The notes beneath the pieces were generated by a model. The model had not been told where the DNA came from. It did not search any database and worked only from the letters and a program-made list of their open reading frames with translations. Of a DNA stretch of 64,000 bases, positions 36,604 through 44,954 are shown piece after piece. The stretch covers positions 3,410,330-3,474,329 of the forward strand of contig NC_011138.3 of assembly GCF_000020585.3 (NCBI RefSeq), given 5' to 3'. The position numbers were made by a program, and so were the translations under genes. How positions within the stretch are numbered: the first letter of the stretch is position 1; each line of letters starts with the position of its first letter. This DNA is from Alteromonas mediterranea DE. Lineage in GTDB: Bacteria; Pseudomonadota; Gammaproteobacteria; Enterobacterales; Alteromonadaceae.

Positions 36604-37617
36604 TCACGCTACGGCAACAGTCTCCGAATAACGTGTTAGCGTATCCAAGTATTCCAGTTTACGACTTTCAGAAAGCCAACTGGTTTTAAAACTGTTCGCA
36701 ACGAGCGTAACCAAGTCCTCTTTACTAAATTGCCCTTCTTCTTGTAACGCTATCAGGTTTTCATTTAAGTAAGCTCTAAAATAAGAAGGGTCATCCGAAT
36801 TGATACTTGGCAGCAACCCTTGTTGCAGCATCTTTTTCAATTCTTTAGAGGTAAGTGATTGAACTACAAACTTGTTCGAAACCGGACACACGGTCAATCC
36901 CAAACCTTTCGATTTTGCAAGCTCACATAACGCGTCAGATTCTAGGATATTTACACCATGGTCGATCCTGTCTACTTTAATATCCTCGATAACCTGCCGA
37001 ATATGCTCTAGCGTATTATTTTGATTAACATCGCAGTGCATCGTCAATTTAAGGCCCCACATTCGTGCCTTTGAAAACACCTCGGCAAACTTCAATGGTG
37101 GGTTATTCTTCTCATCGGAATCAAGGCCTACTCCTATTAGTTTGTCAAGATGAGGCTCAGCCATATTTAGGTGCTCCATTGCTGATTCTGCGGACATGTC
37201 TCGCAAAAAACATAAGATAAGCTGGCTTTCTATGCCTAATTCAGAATGCGCATCCTTCTGCGCTGCGTGTATTCCACTAATAACGGTATCGAAATGCACG
37301 CCTCGTATTGTATGAGCCTGTGGATCAAAGAAGAGTTCTACATAAACTATGTTTTGCGCTGCGGCTCTCTTAAGGTATGCCATAGTGAGTTGGTAGAAGT
37401 CGTCCTCTTCTATAAGAACGCTCATACCCGCATAGTAAATATCGAGAAAAGAAGGTAAATCGTAAAAATCATACGCATTTATCATTTCTTCAGGCGACTT
37501 TGCTTTCAGTGCAACCTTGTTTTTCTGTGCCAAAGCAAAACTTAGTTCCGGTTCTAACGTGCCTTCGATATGAACGTGAAGCTCAGCTTTTGGCATTTTT
37601 TCTATAAACTCTTTCAT
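36604..37617 (-). CDS. Adenine deaminase (adenosine deaminase family)
   Basis: A 337-residue zinc amidohydrolase. Zinc ligands H14 and H16 lie in AELHVHIEGTLEP, a further histidine in LTMHCD, and aspartates in NSDDPSYF near residues 279-286. The GLDSDEKNNPP segment near residue 170 replaces the DLAGDE of true adenosine deaminases and favours adenine as substrate, which gives hypoxanthine for purine salvage. The subtype call is by motif only; adenosine or another aminopurine nucleoside remains possible. Single gene in a purine-unrelated context. Confidence 0.86.
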   Translation of the reverse strand: MKEFIEKMPKAELHVHIEGTLEPELSFALAQKNKVALKAKSPEEMINAYDFYDLPSFLDIYYAGMSVLIEEDDFYQLTMAYLKRAAAQNIVYVELFFDPQAHTIRGVHFDTVISGIHAAQKDAHSELGIESQLILCFLRDMSAESAMEHLNMAEPHLDKLIGVGLDSDEKNNPPLKFAEVFSKARMWGLKLTMHCDVNQNNTLEHIRQVIEDIKVDRIDHGVNILESDALCELAKSKGLGLTVCPVSNKFVVQSLTSKELKKMLQQGLLPSINSDDPSYFRAYLNENLIALQEEGQFSKEDLVTLVANSFKTSWLSESRKLEYLDTLTRYSETVAVA

Positions 37618-37878
37618 TGTAACTCCCCTACTACTGAGCGCCTTCTTAATTAATGTAAAAACTTGGCGAGCATAATTTTGTCACCCAGAAAGAAATGAAA
37701 GGCAAAAAATGTGCCCGTATAAGAACCAGCTTTGGCTCTTCACCTTTCCTCAGTATTTTAGTTAGGGCTTGAAGAAAGTTTTATTTCCGCTTCGTCGTAT
37801 CTAGCGCTGCTTTATTGCTTTAATTCGGTGCGTTATTGAACTCTAAATCGTGCAAATTGAAAGTTTTGGCTGTGCTAT

Positions 37879-37900
37879 AACTTTAATGCACTAAAGTTAT
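37879..37900. terminator. Weak AT-rich hairpin after the sterol desaturase gene
   Basis: TAACTTTA and TAAAGTTA pair around ATGCAC, 5 bases beyond the stop of the minus-strand desaturase gene. Low stability. Confidence 0.4.
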
Positions 37901-37904
37901 TTCA

Positions 37905-38717
37905 TCAATTTTCAACAGGGTAACCAAACAGCCTTTTGAGCTTGGCTTTTAATCCTTTATCCTGCTGAAGCTGGTCAACAAGTACGCCAAGCTGACTGAG
38001 ATTGGCGCTAAGTGGGTTATCCTTCGGCATCTTCCCAACAATGCCGTACTTTATCGTTATCGTTTTGTCTTCACGAACAAAGGTGCCAAATAACTTGTCC
38101 CAAATGATAAGCACGCCACCGTAATTTTTATCAATATAGGGAGCGTTCGTCGCGTGGTGAATGCGATGGTGCGTAGGCGTATTGAAAATATGTTCAACCC
38201 AGCCTAAATGTCCAATTGTTTGCGTGTGAACAAAAAACTGATAGGCCAAATTTATAGCTACAATGGCAAAAACTAAGCTTGGCGTGAACCCAATTAAAAT
38301 CATTGGCACCCAAAAGAGCCACATGCCCACAAATGGGTACAAAATGCTTTGCCTAAACGCCGTGGTGAAATTCATTTTTGTTGAGCTGTGATGCACCACA
38401 TGAGCCAGCCAAAACCAGTGTATGTTGTGTGAAGCCCGGTGAAACCAATAATACAAAAAGTCTTGCAGGATGAAACCTGCAAAAAGTGATAATGCCGTAA
38501 GCTCTATGTTAAATAACGAAAACTGGTGTAACCATAGAAACAAAGGCATTAATAGTAGTAATACCAAAGCATCAGAGCCCTGATGAAGCAGTGCAAGTAA
38601 GGCATTGTTCACACTGTCTTTTACGTTATAAAACTGCCGTGCCTTGTTAAACTCCACAAAAACACACAGTAAAAAAACCGGGCTTAAACCAAGTAAAATA
38701 AGCTCAACGGGAATCAA
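37905..38717 (-). CDS. Sterol desaturase / fatty acid hydroxylase family protein
   Basis: A 270-residue membrane diiron enzyme. The three histidine clusters of the family are present: HRASH at 93-97, HVVHH at 106-110 and HHRIHH near 183-188. About four to five helices surround them. It would hydroxylate or desaturate a lipid. The start is a TTG at 38717 behind TTAGGAGCTCG, and it overlaps the end of the preceding SRPBCC gene by 14 bases, implying coupling. The upstream partner is frameshifted, which may reduce its translation. Confidence 0.9.
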   Translation of the reverse strand: MIPVELILLGLSPVFLLCVFVEFNKARQFYNVKDSVNNALLALLHQGSDALVLLLLMPLFLWLHQFSLFNIELTALSLFAGFILQDFLYYWFHRASHNIHWFWLAHVVHHSSTKMNFTTAFRQSILYPFVGMWLFWVPMILIGFTPSLVFAIVAINLAYQFFVHTQTIGHLGWVEHIFNTPTHHRIHHATNAPYIDKNYGGVLIIWDKLFGTFVREDKTITIKYGIVGKMPKDNPLSANLSQLGVLVDQLQQDKGLKAKLKRLFGYPVEN

Positions 38718-39133
38718 AACGAGCTCCTAATCTATTCAAACATTGTTCAACATCGTTTTGTAAAAGGCGTTGAAGCAGCCAGCGTGGTATATACCAAGGC
38801 GCACGACACCTTATGCGATAAGAAACCAAAGTAGCATTCTCTTGAGGCACAAACTCGATAGACCCTGTATGCGCTTTTACGGGGAAATCACCGACAACAC
38901 GATATTCAATACGCTTATCATCAGCGTGAACCATTTCCTCTTTAAACCGAACGCCTAGTATTGATACTTCTCGAACGCAGCCTTTCCCCCCCGCTTATTT
39001 CATTTGTATTTTCTTGCCGTAACACGCTAAAAGAGGCGTTGAAAAAATCACTCAAGTTGTGGTGGTCTAGCAAAATATCACGCAGCGCTTGGGGTTTCGC
39101 TGCTATTTTCTTCTGGTAATAAACATTGACCAT
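38704..39133 (-). pseudogene. SRPBCC (polyketide cyclase-like) protein gene broken by a one-base shift in a G tract
   Basis: Two abutting frames encode the halves of one protein: MVNVYYQKKIAAKPQALRDI from 39133, and RIEYRVVGDFPVKAHTGSIE to the stop at 38704. They differ by one base. A run of seven C on the plus strand (38986-38992) is the joint: with six, the frame reads on as SGGKGCVREVSILGVRFKEEM into the second half. The joined protein would be about 142 residues with a START-like lipid-binding fold. It may be a true pseudogene, a phase-variable tract or a sequencing error. It is coupled to the desaturase downstream. Confidence 0.85.
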
Positions 39134-39184
39134 TTGACACTTATCTTCTTTTCTTATTGTGACACCAACGCTATCAAGCATAAT

Positions 39185-39213
39185 TTGACATTCACTATTT
39201 ATCTTGCGCTAAT
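39185..39213 (+). promoter_or_regulatory. Probable promoter of the AraC-type gene
   Basis: TTGACA at 39185-39190 and GCTAAT at 39208-39213 are 17 bases apart, with a likely start of transcription near 39220. A GTG start at 39220 would then be leaderless, which favours the ATG at 39247. Confidence 0.5.
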
Positions 39214-39246
39214 GCGTCAGTGTTTTTGTTATTTTGCGACAAGCCT

Positions 39247-40263
39247 ATGCCATCAGTTTCACCGCCTTATGCACAAAGTATAGTGAACTATCTTGTAAGT
39301 TTAGGGTTTAATGAAATAGAAATTACAACCCAAGTCAGCGCGCCAGCAGTTTCCCCTTCTTCCTCTCGGGTTTCTATGCAGGACTATGTTTCGCTATTAA
39401 ACAAAGGCGCATTACTTACCAATAATTCCCTGTTCGGCTTTGAGCTAGGTAAACATATTCAAGCGAAAGACTACGGCGTACTCGGCTACTTGGTGGAAAG
39501 TTGTGAAAATTTAGCTCAGGCCATTCAAGCGTTAACTCGCTTCGACGCATTGGTGGCAAACATAGGTAACACCACCGTCGTTAATGAATCGACCAACGTG
39601 CATATCAATTGGAAACCAAAAAGTGACGATTGCAAACAAATGGTATTGCGCAATACAACCGCTTGGGTTGCCACCGTCTACAAAATATTGGGGCAGGCGT
39701 GCCAAATACATGCTATCACGTTTACCTTTCCGCTCAGTGTTCGTGAACGGGGCACGCTGGAAGCGTGGTTCAACTGCGATGTGATGGGTGAAGCTGATAC
39801 CAATGCCATCATTTTCCCCCAGTCGCTATTACATATACCCTTTACTAGCGAAAATAGGGCAATGTTTAGCGCGCTTATAGCAGTAACAGAGACAGAACTT
39901 CGTCGATGCTATCAGCAGGGTAATTCACCGGGTGAAACTGATGTATTTGAACACATTAGAGTTAGCGTTGAGGCACTATTAAAAGCCCAGCCGACGTTAA
40001 AAGAGTGCAACCAACAGCGTATTGCTAGCGCACTTTTCATTAGCCCTCGCACCTTACAACGAAAACTAAAGCTAAGCGGAACTAGTTTTCAACAGTTGCT
40101 TAACGATGAAAGAAAATGTCGCTTAGACGAACTGCTAAAGCACCACTCCATTGCTGACACCGCAGATTTACTTGGATTTAAGGAGCAGTCCTCGTTTACT
40201 CACGCATTTAAAAAGTGGTATTCAACTACTCCTTTGCGGTATCAAAAGCAATTAGTGAAATAA
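39247..40263 (+). CDS. AraC family transcriptional regulator (OruR/ArgR-like)
   Basis: A 338-residue regulator with an N-terminal effector domain of the arabinose-binding OruR type (about 15-200) and a C-terminal double helix-turn-helix (about 240-335; IASALFISPRTLQRKLKLSG and ADLLGFKEQSSFTHAFKKWY). The frame opens at a GTG at 39220, but the ATG at 39247 fits the promoter better. It is divergent from the SRPBCC-desaturase pair across a short region and is the obvious candidate to control it. The effector may be a lipid or amino acid, unknown. Confidence 0.9.
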   Translation: MPSVSPPYAQSIVNYLVSLGFNEIEITTQVSAPAVSPSSSRVSMQDYVSLLNKGALLTNNSLFGFELGKHIQAKDYGVLGYLVESCENLAQAIQALTRFDALVANIGNTTVVNESTNVHINWKPKSDDCKQMVLRNTTAWVATVYKILGQACQIHAITFTFPLSVRERGTLEAWFNCDVMGEADTNAIIFPQSLLHIPFTSENRAMFSALIAVTETELRRCYQQGNSPGETDVFEHIRVSVEALLKAQPTLKECNQQRIASALFISPRTLQRKLKLSGTSFQQLLNDERKCRLDELLKHHSIADTADLLGFKEQSSFTHAFKKWYSTTPLRYQKQLVK

Positions 40264-40511
40264 GCGCTAACACGAAACCTGCGTGTCAGGAGTACTGTGC
40301 TTTAGCGTTGCGTTGCATTGTTTTGGTTGCGCACATATTAAAAACGCTAATCAAAGTTTCCCAAAAGTCACAGAACAGGGCAAAAAACACGGGTTGCCGA
40401 CCAAAAATAAGACTGATTTCACTATCGCTTAAGCGATTATTAAACTAATGTGTCAGTGGAAGCGTAGGAATTGGTAAGTGTCAAGCAACGCTAACTCAAA
40501 GGAGATACGCT

Positions 40512-40922
40512 ATGATCGACCGTCCAGTTACATTGCCAACGCCTTTAAATACACTGGTGACAAAGTCACTAGAGTTGTGTGAGCTCATGCTACCCGTATG
40601 TGATGTGTTTTACCCCTTTGCCGCTATTTACGAGAATGGTCGGGTTGGCTGTATTTTTGCCGATGAAACCGGCAAAAAAAAGCGAGAGTCTCAGCTTATA
40701 GAGCAGCTGCAATGGCGCATTATTGATACTACCACTGATACAAATAGTTACAGTGTGTTGGTATACGCTGCAACAGTGAATACACAGGACAGCAAAACCT
40801 TAGACGCCATTGCTATCGCAACAGCTACCCCTAATCACGAGGAACGCCTTATCCTTTACCCTTACTATAGAGTAGATGATAAGATAGTTATCTCACCCCC
40901 CATTGACACAGTAACGCGTTAA
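40512..40922 (+). CDS. Hypothetical protein
   Basis: A 136-residue soluble protein with no recognised motif. It starts at ATG after AAAGGAGATACGCT, a strong ribosome site, and is bounded by non-coding DNA. A central KKKRESQLIEQLQWRI helix and a valine/isoleucine-rich end suggest an alpha-beta fold with a beta sheet (YSVLVYAATVN, DAIAIATATPN). It precedes the carboxynorspermidine genes in the same direction but 140 bases separate them. No function is proposed. Confidence 0.7.
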   Translation: MIDRPVTLPTPLNTLVTKSLELCELMLPVCDVFYPFAAIYENGRVGCIFADETGKKKRESQLIEQLQWRIIDTTTDTNSYSVLVYAATVNTQDSKTLDAIAIATATPNHEERLILYPYYRVDDKIVISPPIDTVTR

Positions 40923-41062
40923 CGTTTACACAGCAGGGTGTGTACTACCTTTTACATTCGTTGTTACGATTAAAATTTTTTGGGCTGTCTTTGCTTGCCA
41001 AATCCCCTTGGTCTGCTAGCATTCAGCCCAAATTTCATTAGCCAAATTAGGGATTAGTTATT

Positions 41063-42265
41063 ATGTCTCGCGTTTTAATTATTGGTGCTGGCGGCGTTGC
41101 GTCGGTAACTGTGAAAAAATGTGCACGTTTACCGCAGCATTTCGACGAAATTTACTTAGCCAGTCGCACAGTATCTAAGTGTGAAGCACTTCAACAAGAA
41201 GTGGGTGCCGACCGCGTAAAAGGCGTTTTCGCTGTTGATGCCGACAATGCAAAAGAAGTTGAAGCACTGATCAACGAAGTAAAACCAGACCTAGTAATCA
41301 ACCTTGCGTTGCCTTACCAAGACCTTCCTATTATGGACGCGTGTCTTGCGACCAATACGCATTACCTTGATACTGCTAACTACGAGCCTAAAGACGTAGC
41401 GAAATTCGAATATTCGTGGCAGTGGGCTTACCAAGACAAATTCAAAGATGCAGGTATTATGGCGCTGCTAGGCAGCGGCTTTGATCCAGGCGTAACTAAC
41501 GTTTACACGGCATATGCAGCGAAGCACTACTTCGACGAAATCCACTACCTTGATATCGTAGACTGTAATGGCGGCGACCACGGTCAGGCTTTTGCGACTA
41601 ACTTCAATCCAGAGATCAACATTCGTGAAATTACCCAGCGCGGTCGTTTCTGGGAAAATGGCGAGTGGAAAGAAACCGATCCGCTAAGCGTTCGTGAAGA
41701 TCTGGATTATCAGAACATTGGTGTTCGCGCATCTTACCTAATGTTCCACGAAGAGCTGGAATCTATTGTTAAGCACTTCCCTACCCTTAAGCGTGCACGC
41801 TTCTGGATGACATTTGGCGATGCTTACTTAAACCACCTGCGTGTACTTGAAGGCATTGGTATGACGAGCATTGAGCCCGTGGAATTCCAAGGTCAACAGA
41901 TTGTGCCGTTAGAGTTCTTAAAAGCGGTACTTCCTAACCCAGGTTCACTTGCTGAAGGCTATAGCGGCATGACGTGCATTGGCACCTACATCACGGGTAT
42001 TAAAGATGGCAAAGAAAAGACCATCTTTATTTATAACAACTGTGAGCATGCTAAGTGCAACGAAGAAGTAGGCGCACAAGCGGTGTCTTACACCACGGGC
42101 GTACCGGCCATGATTGGCGCAGCACTTATGCTTAACGGTACTTGGAAAGAAGCCGGTGTTTGGAACATGGAGCAATTCGATCCAGACCCATTCATGGATA
42201 TGCTTAACGAGCACGGCCTACCATGGCACGTACTTGAGTGTGAAAGCAGCCCTTTCACCAAATAA
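41063..42265 (+). CDS. Carboxynorspermidine synthase (saccharopine dehydrogenase family)
   Basis: A 400-residue NAD(P)-dependent enzyme that condenses aspartate semialdehyde with a diamine to give carboxynorspermidine or carboxyspermidine. The dinucleotide loop RVLIIGAGGVASVT opens the protein, and DTANYEPKDVAKFEYSWQW and GSGFDPGVTNVYTAYA are typical of this saccharopine dehydrogenase-like clade. It precedes the decarboxylase of the next step but has its own terminator. Product (spermidine versus norspermidine) depends on the diamine supply, not visible here. Confidence 0.93.
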   Translation: MSRVLIIGAGGVASVTVKKCARLPQHFDEIYLASRTVSKCEALQQEVGADRVKGVFAVDADNAKEVEALINEVKPDLVINLALPYQDLPIMDACLATNTHYLDTANYEPKDVAKFEYSWQWAYQDKFKDAGIMALLGSGFDPGVTNVYTAYAAKHYFDEIHYLDIVDCNGGDHGQAFATNFNPEINIREITQRGRFWENGEWKETDPLSVREDLDYQNIGVRASYLMFHEELESIVKHFPTLKRARFWMTFGDAYLNHLRVLEGIGMTSIEPVEFQGQQIVPLEFLKAVLPNPGSLAEGYSGMTCIGTYITGIKDGKEKTIFIYNNCEHAKCNEEVGAQAVSYTTGVPAMIGAALMLNGTWKEAGVWNMEQFDPDPFMDMLNEHGLPWHVLECESSPFTK

Positions 42266-42274
42266 GTAAGACAT

Positions 42275-42302
42275 AAGGGCGCTTTATTAAGCGCCCTTTT
42301 TA
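42275..42302 (+). terminator. Terminator after carboxynorspermidine synthase
   Basis: AAGGGCGCTT and AAGCGCCCTT form a perfect stem around TATT, followed by T residues, 9 bases past the stop. Confidence 0.93.
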
Positions 42303-42417
42303 ATTGAAGCCTCAGATATTAATCTCACTCATTGTCACTTTGAGCTATGAGAAAAGGTGTAATACAGTAGTGCTTCTTAAATGTTAAAAGCAGTTTTATT
42401 TTTGGAGCTTTACCCCA

Positions 42418-43548
42418 TTGACCGATTTAACCCAACGCACTGATATCCCTTCTCCTTGCTACGTGTTAGAGGAAGCTAAACTAATTCGAAACCTTGAGCT
42501 TATGAAACGAGTTCAAGAGGAGTCTGGTGCCCGCATTATTTTAGCGCTGAAAGGCTTTTCGATGTGGTCATGCTTCGACATTATTAAACAGTATTTACAC
42601 GGTGCGACGGCGAGTTCGGTATGGGAAGCTAAACTTGCCGCTGAAATGGGGAAAGAGGTGCATGCTTACTCTCCAGCGTATAAAGCAAACGACGCAAAAG
42701 AACTAGCAGGCTTAGTTAATCACTTATCGTTCAATAGCCTTAGTCAATGGAACACGCATAAAGAAGCCTTAGCTAATGTTTCACTAGGTCTTCGCATCAA
42801 TCCAGAGCATCAAGAAGCCGATACACCCTTGTACGACCCAGCGGCGCCAGGTTCGCGCTTAGGCATACGCGCTAGCGAGCTAGAAGATGTGGATCTGACG
42901 GGTATAGAGGGCTTTCACTGCCACAATCTTTGTGAGTGTGATTCTTTTGCCACGGCACGCACCCTTGAAGCTATCGAAAAGCGCTTTGGCAAATGGCTCG
43001 GTCAATTGAAATGGTTGAACCTAGGTGGCGGACACTTAATGACGAGCGAAGGTTACGATGTTGACCACCTTATATCTACTTTGAAAGATTTCAAAACGCG
43101 CTACTCTCATTTAGATGTGATTTTAGAGCCAGGGTCTGCCGTTGCGTGGCAAACAGGCCCGCTTATTTGTGAGGTCGTGGATATGGTGGAAAACGACGGG
43201 GATATCGCTATTTTGGACATTTCAGCGACAGCACACATGCCAGACGTACTGGAAATGCCCTACCGCCCTACAATTCTGGGCGCCGGAATGCCCGATGAAA
43301 AAGCGTATAACGTGAAGCTTGGTGGTAATTCGTGCCTTGCAGGCGATGTTATTGATACCTACTCCTTCGACGAGCCGCTAAAAGCCGGTGACCGCTTGCA
43401 GTTTGAAGATATGATGCACTACACCATGGTAAAAACCACGTTCTTTAACGGTGTAGAGCACCCTGCTATTGGTATTTTACGTGCTAATGGCGACTTTGAA
43501 CTGGTTCGCGAATTCAGCTACGAAGACTTTAAAGGACGTTTGTCGTAA
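42418..43548 (+). CDS. nspC: Carboxynorspermidine decarboxylase
   Basis: A 376-residue PLP decarboxylase of the alanine racemase fold. The PLP lysine is K45 in ILALKGFSMW, GFHCHNLCECDSF lies near residues 164-176, and the active-site cysteine loop is GGNSCLAGD near residue 301. It converts carboxynorspermidine or carboxyspermidine to the triamine. The start is a TTG at 42418 after TTTGGAG, and the N-terminus SPCYVLEEAKLIRNLE fits the family. Polyamines from this route influence biofilm in Vibrio. Terminator follows. Confidence 0.93.
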   Translation: MTDLTQRTDIPSPCYVLEEAKLIRNLELMKRVQEESGARIILALKGFSMWSCFDIIKQYLHGATASSVWEAKLAAEMGKEVHAYSPAYKANDAKELAGLVNHLSFNSLSQWNTHKEALANVSLGLRINPEHQEADTPLYDPAAPGSRLGIRASELEDVDLTGIEGFHCHNLCECDSFATARTLEAIEKRFGKWLGQLKWLNLGGGHLMTSEGYDVDHLISTLKDFKTRYSHLDVILEPGSAVAWQTGPLICEVVDMVENDGDIAILDISATAHMPDVLEMPYRPTILGAGMPDEKAYNVKLGGNSCLAGDVIDTYSFDEPLKAGDRLQFEDMMHYTMVKTTFFNGVEHPAIGILRANGDFELVREFSYEDFKGRLS

Positions 43549-43562
43549 ACACGTTACAAACA

Positions 43563-43590
43563 CAAAACCCGCCAGTTGGCGGGTTTTGTT
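43563..43590 (+). terminator. Terminator after nspC
   Basis: CAAAACCCGCC and GGCGGGTTTTG form a perfect stem around AGTT, with T residues at the end; 14 bases past the stop. Confidence 0.92.
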
Positions 43591-43606
43591 TGTCTAAGCT
43601 TTACGA

Positions 43607-43870
43607 CTAAACCACGCCGCTTCCCGACGCGGTTTCAGAGTTATCAATCTCGCCTTCAGCTAACACTTCATTATCTAGCTCGATTTTGAAAGATGTACCT
43701 GGCTTGCCTTGTAGGCTATAGCGAAATCCGTACATCTCACCTTCGTTTAATGAAACGTCCGTAACACCGTTTGGATGGATTAAATCGTAAACGCCAGAGT
43801 CGTTGGCTTGAGAAAATATATCTACCAGCCATTTACCGTCAGGCATGGTAATTTTAAGTGTCTTTGTCAT
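43607..43870 (-). CDS. Conserved hypothetical protein
   Basis: An 87-residue acidic protein without signal peptide or membrane helix. The ATG at 43870 follows AAAGGAGATGCAG; a frame opening at 43888 lacks a ribosome site. The sequence alternates short beta-like strands (TLKITMPDGKWLV, GEMYGFRYSLQG, SFKIELDNEVLAEGEI) and looks like a small beta sandwich. No family was recognised. It stands alone, convergent with nspC. Confidence 0.75.
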   Translation of the reverse strand: MTKTLKITMPDGKWLVDIFSQANDSGVYDLIHPNGVTDVSLNEGEMYGFRYSLQGKPGTSFKIELDNEVLAEGEIDNSETASGSGVV

Positions 43871-43976
43871 CTGCATCTCCTTTAGCACTTAGCCTTTTAT
43901 TTACCGAGGGCTAACGTAGAACGTACTACTTTGTATTTTGCCAAAGGCACTTAAGATCAATCTTGCTTAACAGGGC

Positions 43977-44813
43977 TTATGCTTTTGCATCGAGTCCTGC
44001 TTGATACAGCGCATTCTTTTTTAAATCGTAATGGCTGGCTACCACGGCTGCCGCTTTTTTAAGCGGCATATGTTCACATAACGTGTTTAATAGCGACATT
44101 GCTTCGCTTGGAATTGCCTGTTCATTTATTTGAGCCGGCGCAATCATCACCACGAACTCTCCCTTTTGGTGCGCAGGTTCTGCGGTTAGATAGTCGATGA
44201 CATCTTGCGCACTACCACTAGCGTAGGTTTCAAATGTCTTAGTAAGCTCTTTAGCGACTACTATATTGCGCTCTCCCAATACCCGCTGAATATCGGTAAC
44301 CGTATCGAGAATACGGCGAGGGGCTTCGTAGAAAACCGTGGTAAAAGGTCTGTCTAAAAGCGCTGACAATGCGCCTTCTCGCGCCTGGGTTTTAACCGGT
44401 AAGAAGCCTTCAAATATAAATTTATCTGTGGGTAGGCCCGAAGCACTTAACGCCGTAATTGCCGCACACGGGCCGGGAAGCGCACTCACTGAGATACCCA
44501 GCTCTCTGCACTTACGCACCAAAACAAAGCCGGGATCGCTAATTAAAGGGGTACCTGCATCACTAATAAGCGCCACAGACTCGCCGCCCTTCAACCGCTC
44601 ACAAAGCATGGCCGTTCGCTTATCTTCGTTGTGTTCATGAAGCGAAAGGGTTTTGGTTCCAATACTAAAATGTTGTAACAGACGAGCGCTATGGCGAGTG
44701 TCTTCAGCAGCAATCCAGTTAACTTCACTAAGTACACGAATTGCTCGTGCGCTCATGTCGTCTAAATTGCCGATTGGCGTAGGAACAATATATAAGGTGG
44801 CGGTGTCTGTCAT
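43977..44813 (-). CDS. rsmI: 16S rRNA (cytidine(1402)-2'-O)-methyltransferase
   Basis: A 278-residue tetrapyrrole-methylase-fold enzyme that methylates C1402 of 16S rRNA in the decoding centre. The N-terminal TLYIVPTPIGNLDDMSARA and the AEDTRHSARLLQHF and SDAGTPLISDPG motifs define RsmI. The start is the ATG at 44813; a longer frame is open but unsupported. It is divergent from lpoA, the conserved rsmI-lpoA-yraN arrangement of gammaproteobacteria. Confidence 0.96.
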   Translation of the reverse strand: MTDTATLYIVPTPIGNLDDMSARAIRVLSEVNWIAAEDTRHSARLLQHFSIGTKTLSLHEHNEDKRTAMLCERLKGGESVALISDAGTPLISDPGFVLVRKCRELGISVSALPGPCAAITALSASGLPTDKFIFEGFLPVKTQAREGALSALLDRPFTTVFYEAPRRILDTVTDIQRVLGERNIVVAKELTKTFETYASGSAQDVIDYLTAEPAHQKGEFVVMIAPAQINEQAIPSEAMSLLNTLCEHMPLKKAAAVVASHYDLKKNALYQAGLDAKA

Positions 44814-44954
44814 AGCAGTGGTGTAGTCTTTCGTTAAATATGAAGATAATGCCACAAGTGTAACACGCCATTAGTCCAGATTATGCTGGCAAGCGTAGAT
44901 TTTCACAGTGGTTAAGATAAACTTGGCCTATAACGATGTAAAAGGAATGAAACT

